Source of the DNA: JAVBQU01 sp031548675
GTDB taxonomy: Bacteria; Bacteroidota; Bacteroidia; Bacteroidales; P3
DNA length: 11,261 nucleotides
Assembly (NCBI GenBank): GCA_031548675.1
Contig: JAVBQU010000026.1
Span: forward strand, 1 to 11,261
Reading direction: 5' to 3'
Positions 7,037 through 11,261 of this stretch are shown here, piece after piece. Below the pieces are notes generated by a model. It was not told where the DNA came from, searched no databases, and saw nothing but the letters and a program-made list of their open reading frames with translations. The position numbers and the translations under genes were made by a program. Position 1 is the first letter of the stretch, and every line of letters starts with the position of its first letter.

Positions 7037-7429
7037 TTATTTTATAGTTTCGTAATTTACGGGAATGATTCCATCTACCAATTCTCCGTTTTTGATGTAT
7101 TTTTCAAAAATTTCGTCAGCCTTTTTCTTATCCACAAAACCAAAAACAATGGGTTCTTTGCCCGGAACAGTTACTTCGATGGTAGGTTCGGCATGGCAGT
7201 AACCCATACATCCTGTTTGGGTAAATACGGCAGCAATTCCTCTTTTTTCCGATTCGGTCATCATATAATCCATCAATTCTTTAGCTCCTGAAGCAATGCC
7301 GCAAGTAGCCATTGCAATTTTAATTTGAACTAAACTTTCGGGATTATTGCTTTGTTCCCTGATGCTGATTTTATTTTGCATTTCTTCTTTTACCTTACGA
7401 AGATCTGCCAATGATTTTATTTTTGCCAT
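7037..7429 (-). CDS. HndB-like thioredoxin-fold ferredoxin-like protein, first gene of the hydrogenase operon
   Basis: A soluble 130-aa protein encoded first in the operon. A charged N-terminal helix (residues 1-28) precedes a thioredoxin-like [2Fe-2S] ferredoxin domain (about 35-115), with ATCGIASGAKE at 41-51 and TGCMGYCHAEPTIEV at 72-86. These match HndB of the Desulfovibrio HndABCD hydrogenase and related (2Fe-2S) ferredoxin domain proteins. Only three cysteines exist (43, 74, 78). The position of the fourth ligand, five residues after Cys43, is Gly48, whereas the homologous domains of HydB (Cys11/Cys16) and HydC (Cys84/Cys89) have Cys there. It may bind a cluster through another ligand, or serve as an assembly or structural partner. 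It lies 16 nt before hydB on the same transcript, so involvement with the hydrogenase is likely; the exact role is not known to me. Confidence 0.87.
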   Translation of the reverse strand: MAKIKSLADLRKVKEEMQNKISIREQSNNPESLVQIKIAMATCGIASGAKELMDYMMTESEKRGIAAVFTQTGCMGYCHAEPTIEVTVPGKEPIVFGFVDKKKADEIFEKYIKNGELVDGIIPVNYETIK

Positions 7430-7501
7430 AGTATTTGGTTTTAATAAAGATTATTTGGGCTTGTATATAAAGAGCTAAACGCTTGATTTTTTAGTACTTC
7501 A

Positions 7502-7509
7502 TGTGCACA
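7502..7509. promoter_or_regulatory. TGTGCACA palindrome just downstream of the predicted hydrogenase promoter
   Basis: A perfect 8-bp palindrome lies about 12 nt past the -7 box of the predicted hydrogenase promoter, near or just after the expected transcription start, where a bound repressor would block initiation. It resembles half-site sequences (TGTG/CACA) of CRP/FNR- or Rex-like regulators but fits no full consensus I know. An 8-bp palindrome can occur by chance. Confidence 0.22.
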
Positions 7510-7521
7510 AAAAGACCGTTG

Positions 7522-7552
7522 CAAATTTACGGATTTTTTTTGAGACAAACAA
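7522..7552 (-). promoter_or_regulatory. Bacteroidota-type promoter of the hydrogenase operon
   Basis: On the - strand, TAAATTTG (7529 to 7522) is an exact match to the Bacteroidota -7 box TAnnTTTG. It is preceded by exactly 20 nt and TTG (7552-7550), the -33 element. The same spacing recurs at the ftcD promoter. The predicted start, near 7515, leaves an untranslated leader of roughly 85 nt before the ATG at 7429, in which I see no recognised riboswitch. The spacer contains a run of eight A residues. Confidence 0.72.
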
Positions 7553-7826
7553 TCCCGATATATATGCAATTTTGTATTCAACTTTGACTTTTTATTCACG
7601 TATTATTTTATTCTCAAGGTGTTCATGAGACCGCTTCGCTTAGTTGTTCCTTTTGGGTCGAGGCAAAAGAAACTATAAAGATTTGCTTGATTAAAACTAA
7701 GTGTTACCAAAGAGGGCTATAGATTGAAGCAAAAAGCAATGAGTTTCTGCTTCGGCAAACCTTAGAGGGAAAATTTCGAAAAAATAAACTTAGGGGATAA
7801 AATACGGAGGCTTAAGAGAATCAAAT
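7553..7826. other. Non-coding gap between radC and the hydrogenase promoter, possible decayed repeat
   Basis: About 270 bp without a supportable gene. It contains a short inverted repeat CTTTTG (7650-7655)/CAAAAG (7664-7669) around GGTCGAGG. On the - strand the surrounding bases read as an interrupted peptide containing FFCLDPKGTTKR, reminiscent of a short repeated sequence I associate with intergenic regions of Bacteroidota genomes; this is from memory and unverified. Closer to radC there are two similar A-rich segments, AAACCTTAGAGGG and AAACTTAGGGG. No good terminator for radC is visible. Confidence 0.3.
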
Positions 7827-8510
7827 TTATAAGATACCTTCGTCTGCAAAACTAAAATATAGATTATCGCTGATTATAAGGTGGTCTAGTATTCTTACAT
7901 CTAATAAAACTCCAGCTTCTTTCAGTTTTTGAGTTATGAGTATATCTTCTTTGCTTGGGTAGAGTTGCCCTGAAGGATGGTTATGGGCAAGAATGATTCC
8001 GGTAGCTTTGTTTTCTATAGCAGCAGAAAAAATCTTTTTGGTACAAACTGTTGAAAAGGAAAGTCCACCTTCCGAAATGCAGACTTTTTTAATGAATTTA
8101 TTGGCATGATTCAAAAGCAATACCCAAAAGTTTTCATATGGAATAAGAGATAAATTCTCCGATATTAGAAGAAAAGCATCGTGGCTTGTGATAACTTTAG
8201 GTTTTTCCAATGCCTGAGAGCCACGCATGCGTAAACCCAATTCCAAGGCGGCTAAAATACTAATGGCTTTGGCATCTCCTATACCTTTGAATTGCGATGT
8301 TAAATCATTGATGGTATAACGGGAAAGTTCAACTAGGTTATTTCGGGCTTCGTTTAGTATGCGTTTAGATAACTCAACAGCCGTTTCATTTTTATTACCT
8401 GTGCCAATTAGGATTGCTACCAATTCCGCATCGCTTAATGCAGCCGCTCCTTTTTGTTCAAGTTTTTCGCGGGGACGGTCTTCCTCTGCCCACAATGTAA
8501 TGGGAATCAT
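7827..8510 (-). CDS. radC: RadC family JAB/MPN-domain protein (putative DNA repair)
   Basis: A 227-aa protein of normal RadC length. The N-terminal part (residues 1-95) starts with the family signature around WAEEDRPREKL and ALSDAELVAILIGTG, and includes a helix-hairpin-helix turn (FKGIGDAKA, 74-82). The C-terminal JAB1/MPN (JAMM) domain has the metal site HNHPSG at 176-181 with Asp189 at the correct HxHx10D distance, so the metalloprotease-like centre looks intact. The family is named after an E. coli radiation phenotype that was later questioned; the true function remains uncertain. The ATG at 8510 is 24 nt downstream of pth, so both are probably on one transcript. Nothing ties it to a phage or plasmid here, although RadC paralogues are common on mobile elements; this full-length copy beside pth looks chromosomal. 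Confidence 0.94.
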   Translation of the reverse strand: MIPITLWAEEDRPREKLEQKGAAALSDAELVAILIGTGNKNETAVELSKRILNEARNNLVELSRYTINDLTSQFKGIGDAKAISILAALELGLRMRGSQALEKPKVITSHDAFLLISENLSLIPYENFWVLLLNHANKFIKKVCISEGGLSFSTVCTKKIFSAAIENKATGIILAHNHPSGQLYPSKEDILITQKLKEAGVLLDVRILDHLIISDNLYFSFADEGIL

Positions 8511-8534
8511 AACAGCAATGTATTAAACTTGTTT

Positions 8535-9098
8535 TTATTTATTATTAAAAGCATTCATAGTCCTGTCGATTCCGATGGCAGCAAAACTTTTGATAATTTC
8601 AACAGACTGTGTAATTTTTTCCGCAATTTTGCCCTCTTCATCCTTAGGGAACTTGCTTAAAACATAATCGACTTGCCGTCCTTTCTGAAAATTATTCCCT
8701 ACGCCAAATCGTAATCGGGCATATTGGGTCGATTCCAGTGTTTCGGCAATATCTGCCAATCCGTTGTGTCCCCCGTCGCTGCCGTTTTTTTTCATTCGCA
8801 AAAGCCCCGTATCTATAGCGATATCATCAACTATAACCAAACTATTTTCAATCGGTATTTTTTCCTGCGTAAGCCAGTATTTCATAGCTTTTCCGCTCAG
8901 GTTCATGTATGTGGTAGGTTTAATCACAACTAAAATATGTCCTTTGTATTTTACTTCAGCAACGTATGCCAAGCGGTCTATTTTGAATTTCCCGCCTAAA
9001 TCTGCAACCAAAGCATCGGCAACCATAAAGCCGATATTGTGCCGTGTATTTTCGTATTCTTCGCCGATATTTCCTAATCCAACAATTAAATATTTCAT
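8535..9098 (-). CDS. pth: Peptidyl-tRNA hydrolase
   Basis: Pth hydrolyses peptidyl-tRNA released from stalled ribosomes, recycling the tRNA in the cytoplasm. At 187 aa the length is normal. Catalytic and substrate-binding residues are all present: Asn10 in VGLGN, His20 in NTRHNIGF, Met65 and Asn66 in KPTTYMNLSG, Asp91 in VIVDD, and His111/Asn112 in GSDGGHNGL. From Asn66 onward these are offset by exactly two from the E. coli enzyme. The start at 9098 gives the canonical MKYLIVGLGN beginning; no strong Shine-Dalgarno precedes it. In many bacteria pth follows the L25/Ctc ribosomal protein gene; here the neighbour upstream is ftcD with a palindromic element between, suggesting a local rearrangement or lineage-specific order. 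Confidence 0.97.
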   Translation of the reverse strand: MKYLIVGLGNIGEEYENTRHNIGFMVADALVADLGGKFKIDRLAYVAEVKYKGHILVVIKPTTYMNLSGKAMKYWLTQEKIPIENSLVIVDDIAIDTGLLRMKKNGSDGGHNGLADIAETLESTQYARLRFGVGNNFQKGRQVDYVLSKFPKDEEGKIAEKITQSVEIIKSFAAIGIDRTMNAFNNK

Positions 9099-9191
9099 TT
9101 TACGCTAAAAAAAACTCCGAATTAAATTGAGATTTATGATTCTGATACTCTTTCAGGCTGTGGAATATCAAATCAAGATATTTATAATAAG

Positions 9192-9267
9192 GAGGTTGTC
9201 TGAAAAGGCAAAACATGCGTCACTGCGAGTCAGAATGACGAATTAAAAAACTTTTTCAGACAACCTC
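9192..9267. repeat. Small palindromic element with 15-bp inverted ends (REP/MITE-like)
   Basis: A 76-bp structure whose ends are a perfect 15-bp inverted repeat: GAGGTTGTCTGAAAA at 9192-9206 and its complement at 9253-9267. Inside is a second, shorter inverted repeat, CGTCA (9218-9222)/TGACG (9236-9240), around CTGCGAGTCAGAA. It lies between the ftcD stop and the pth start. Nested palindromes of this size, coding for nothing, look like a REP or MITE-type repeat, and the CACTGCGAG...GAATGACG core resembles dispersed intergenic repeats of many bacteria. I see no clear target-site duplication. As RNA it could fold into a long hairpin and end ftcD transcription. Copy number in the genome cannot be judged from this window. 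Confidence 0.6.
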
Positions 9268-9292
9268 TTAAAGAACTATATTTATGTCGTTA

Positions 9293-10987
9293 TTAAATGG
9301 CAGCATTTACTTTTTCCAATATTTCTTTTTCCAGAATATTAGCTTTCTGTACATATTCCTCAGCCTGTTTTACAATATTTTCGGCAAAAACCTTGTCGCC
9401 CAATCCGCCTGCATTGATTTTTACATTCAGGTAAGCTCCGATTACAGCCGTACGTGCACATAAAGCTCCAACGCCGGCATCGGTTATCGAGTTCGGATTT
9501 CCGGTTTCAACCATAGCTTGGCAGAGTTCGAAAACATCAAACGATTTTTGAACGGTTTTAAAAGGAACTTCTGTAGCAAATTTGGTTGCATCCTCAATAG
9601 CCTGCTTACGGGCTTGCTTTTCTTCTTCCGATTTTTTAGGGAGCGAAAAAGCATCCATAATTCTATTAAAAGCTTGAGTATCTTCATCTACCAAATGCAA
9701 TAACTCATCTTTCAGAGCCTGACCTTTTTCTGCCCATTTCGAAAATTCTTCCCAACGCTCGTCCCAGCCTGCTTTGTGCGATGATAAGTTCGCAACCATA
9801 GTGGCTAAAGAAGCACCCAAAGCTCCGGTGTAAGCGGCAATAGAACCGCCTCCCGGTGCAGGGCTTTCGCTGGCTGTTTCGTTGGCAAAAGCTACGCAGG
9901 TCATATCTACCAATTTCTTTTGCGAAGCATCTTCCAACACATATTCTATGATTTTTTCTTTGGGATTAAAGGGTTTTAAATCATCTAACCCCATCGATTT
10001 AACGGCAATTTTAATAATTTCTTCTTCCGAAACGCCCAAAGAACGCTGTTGTTTTGCCAGATAATGTTTACCGGCTTCTATCAAAGTCTTTTTAGGCATC
10101 AATCCCACAATTTCGCAACCTGTAACACGGATTCCACGTTCGGCAGCTTTAACCGATACTTCGTCGAAAGCCGTATGAACAGGGGTAATGCCGATATTGG
10201 TAATATTCATGGATACTTGGGCAATGCCGTACTCTTCAATAAACCAGCCGATGGCTTTGGTAGCTTTTAATGTACCCGGAATATTGACAGGGTTTCCTTT
10301 TTCATCTAACAAAGGCTTTCCGTTAACTTTATTGCCTTCGCGGGCAGGGCGTCCTTTTTCGCGGACATCGAAAGCGATGGCATTGGCTCGGCGTGTAGAA
10401 GTTGTATTAAGATTATAATTTATGGCAATTAAAAAATCGCGTGCACTTACCGCAGTAGCTCCGGTTCCGGCTACATGGTCGGTAAATTCGCAAGGACCGA
10501 AACAGGGCTTCCATTCAGTACTGGAGATACGGTCTTTCAAACCTTCATATTCTCCTTGCCGGCAGGCAGCCAGATTACGGCGTTTAGGTTCAAAAGCAGC
10601 TTCTTCGTAGCAATATACCGGAATTAGCAATTCTTCGCCGATACGTTTAGCCAATTTACGGGCATACTCTACGGTTTCTTCCATGGTAATTCCCGAAACG
10701 GGAACTAACGGGCAGACATCTGTAGCTCCAAAACGAGGATGATCGCCATGATGGTAACGCATATCAATCAATTCCGATGCTTTTTTTACTACGCGGAAAG
10801 CGGCTTCGCAAACCGGTTCCGGTTCGCCCACAAAAGTAATAACCGTGCGGTTAGTAGAAGCACCCGGGTCAACGTCCAAAAGTTTTACACCTTCTATTTT
10901 TTCTATTTCGTCGGTTACCTGTTTTATGATGTTCATGTCGCGCCCTTCGCTGATATTAGGAACGCATTCTATCAATTTTTTTGCCAT
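9293..10987 (-). CDS. ftcD: Bifunctional glutamate formimidoyltransferase / formimidoyl-THF cyclodeaminase
   Basis: A 564-aa fusion that performs the last folate-linked steps of histidine degradation: transfer of the formimino group from N-formimino-L-glutamate to tetrahydrofolate, then deamination to methenyl-THF with release of ammonia. The transferase part (about 1-335) begins ECVPNISEGR and contains HHGDHPRFGATDVCPL (79-94), where His80 matches the catalytic histidine of the mammalian enzyme (His82 in pig). The cyclodeaminase part (about 352-564) shows APGGGSIAAYTGALGASLA (377-395), DEDTQAFNRIMDAF (434-447) and NPNSITDAGVGALCARTA (497-514). Both halves look complete. Bacteroidota often carry this fused form, whereas many other bacteria have separate genes. 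No hutH, hutU or hutI lies within the window; they may lie elsewhere. A dedicated promoter is visible upstream. Confidence 0.96.
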   Translation of the reverse strand: MAKKLIECVPNISEGRDMNIIKQVTDEIEKIEGVKLLDVDPGASTNRTVITFVGEPEPVCEAAFRVVKKASELIDMRYHHGDHPRFGATDVCPLVPVSGITMEETVEYARKLAKRIGEELLIPVYCYEEAAFEPKRRNLAACRQGEYEGLKDRISSTEWKPCFGPCEFTDHVAGTGATAVSARDFLIAINYNLNTTSTRRANAIAFDVREKGRPAREGNKVNGKPLLDEKGNPVNIPGTLKATKAIGWFIEEYGIAQVSMNITNIGITPVHTAFDEVSVKAAERGIRVTGCEIVGLMPKKTLIEAGKHYLAKQQRSLGVSEEEIIKIAVKSMGLDDLKPFNPKEKIIEYVLEDASQKKLVDMTCVAFANETASESPAPGGGSIAAYTGALGASLATMVANLSSHKAGWDERWEEFSKWAEKGQALKDELLHLVDEDTQAFNRIMDAFSLPKKSEEEKQARKQAIEDATKFATEVPFKTVQKSFDVFELCQAMVETGNPNSITDAGVGALCARTAVIGAYLNVKINAGGLGDKVFAENIVKQAEEYVQKANILEKEILEKVNAAI

Positions 10988-11073
10988 GAGTGTAAGTTTT
11001 TATATTTTTTGATTTACTAAGTAACTAAATACGAGTTAATTTGTTAGTAAATAAATTATTATAATTTGTAATG

Positions 11074-11104
11074 CAAAGCTACATGAAAATTTTGGGAAGC
11101 CCAA
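11074..11104 (-). promoter_or_regulatory. Bacteroidota-type promoter of ftcD
   Basis: On the - strand TAGCTTTG (11081 to 11074) matches TAnnTTTG exactly, with TTG (11104-11102) separated by exactly 20 nt, the same architecture as the hydrogenase promoter. A start near 11067 leaves a leader of about 80 nt before the ftcD ATG at 10987. No recognised regulatory RNA is seen in that AT-rich leader. Confidence 0.68.
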
Positions 11105-11189
11105 TACATGCATAGTCAAACTGTACGATTTTTTGCAAATAGATAATACTTTCTTGATTATATGGCTTTTATTATTATTTGAAAAAGCG

Positions 11190-11197
11190 TAAATTTG
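11190..11197 (+). promoter_or_regulatory. -7 box for the gene starting at 11229
   Basis: TAAATTTG is an exact match to the Bacteroidota -7 element, 31 nt before the ATG at 11229 and facing away from ftcD. The expected -33 position holds only TTT (around 11167-11169), so the upstream element is poor. This makes 10988-11228 a divergent promoter region. Confidence 0.5.
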
Positions 11198-11228
11198 CAA
11201 TTAAATTTCTTTAAACAAAAACTAATAT

Positions 11229-11261
11229 ATGAAAAAGCAAAAAACTTTTTTTCATTTATCA
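11229..11261 (+). CDS. Start of an unidentified + strand gene, cut by the window end
   Basis: Only 11 codons are present (MKKQKTFFHLS), open to the last base. The basic Met-Lys-Lys start followed by hydrophobic residues could begin a signal peptide or a cytosolic protein; too little remains to tell. It is called because a -7 box lies the right distance upstream and no competing frame is apparent. It is divergent from ftcD. Confidence 0.4.
   Translation, partial: MKKQKTFFHLS

Noticed and set aside
2852..7429. Reading the operon as NuoE/NuoF/NuoG of respiratory complex I
   Set aside because: HydA has all three H-cluster signatures, HydB carries extra C-terminal ferredoxin motifs, and no membrane Nuo subunits are present.
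9192..9267. Resemblance of TTTTCAGAC to Neisseria DNA uptake sequences
   Set aside because: The diagnostic GCCGTCTGAA core is absent and the rest of the window is Bacteroidota-like.
1..11261. CRISPR arrays, tRNA/rRNA genes, transposases, phage genes or defence systems
   Set aside because: No regularly spaced direct repeats, no cloverleaf or rRNA-like sequence, and every substantial coding region is assigned to another family.

Overview
The window looks like ordinary chromosome from a member of the Bacteroidota, most likely an anaerobic Bacteroidales. The evidence is the moderate-to-low GC content, weak Shine-Dalgarno sequences, and two intergenic promoters with the Bacteroidota arrangement (TTG, 20 nt, TAnnTTTG). 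The organism's [FeFe]-hydrogenase operon and a fused FtcD of the Bacteroides type fit the same assignment. I cannot name a species.

Layout. Positions 1-114 are a leader with a short inverted repeat, followed on the + strand by a two-gene ABC-2 exporter (ATPase 115-1065, permease 1062-1880, sharing ATGA). All other complete genes are on the - strand. A four-fold-repeat membrane protein of the COG4705 type (1929-2687) faces the exporter tail to tail. Next comes a four-gene operon read from 7429 down to 2852: a 130-aa HndB-like thioredoxin-fold protein, HydB (NuoF-like flavoprotein), HydA ([FeFe] hydrogenase) and HydC (NuoE-like). It has a recognisable promoter (7522-7552) and a strong intrinsic terminator (2787-2836). 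Upstream are radC (7827-8510) and pth (8535-9098), a small palindromic repeat element (9192-9267), and ftcD (9293-10987), a fused glutamate formimidoyltransferase/formimidoyl-THF cyclodeaminase with its own promoter. A + strand gene begins at 11229 and leaves the window after 11 codons.

How the genes work together. HydA, HydB and HydC carry the full cofactor set of a soluble trimeric, electron-bifurcating (group A3 type) hydrogenase. Such enzymes couple NADH and reduced ferredoxin to H2 production, or run in reverse, to dispose of fermentation electrons. The first gene of the operon is an HndB-like protein with only three of the four usual cysteine ligands. FtcD serves histidine degradation and the one-carbon pool; RadC and Pth are housekeeping genes. 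The exporter and the COG4705 protein have no visible functional link to the rest.

I found no CRISPR array, phage, transposase, tRNA or rRNA, and no convincing new multigene system. The observations most worth a second look are the three-cysteine HndB-like protein, the hairpin inside the hydrogenase operon between hydA and hydC, the palindromic element upstream of pth, and the internally duplicated COG4705 protein.
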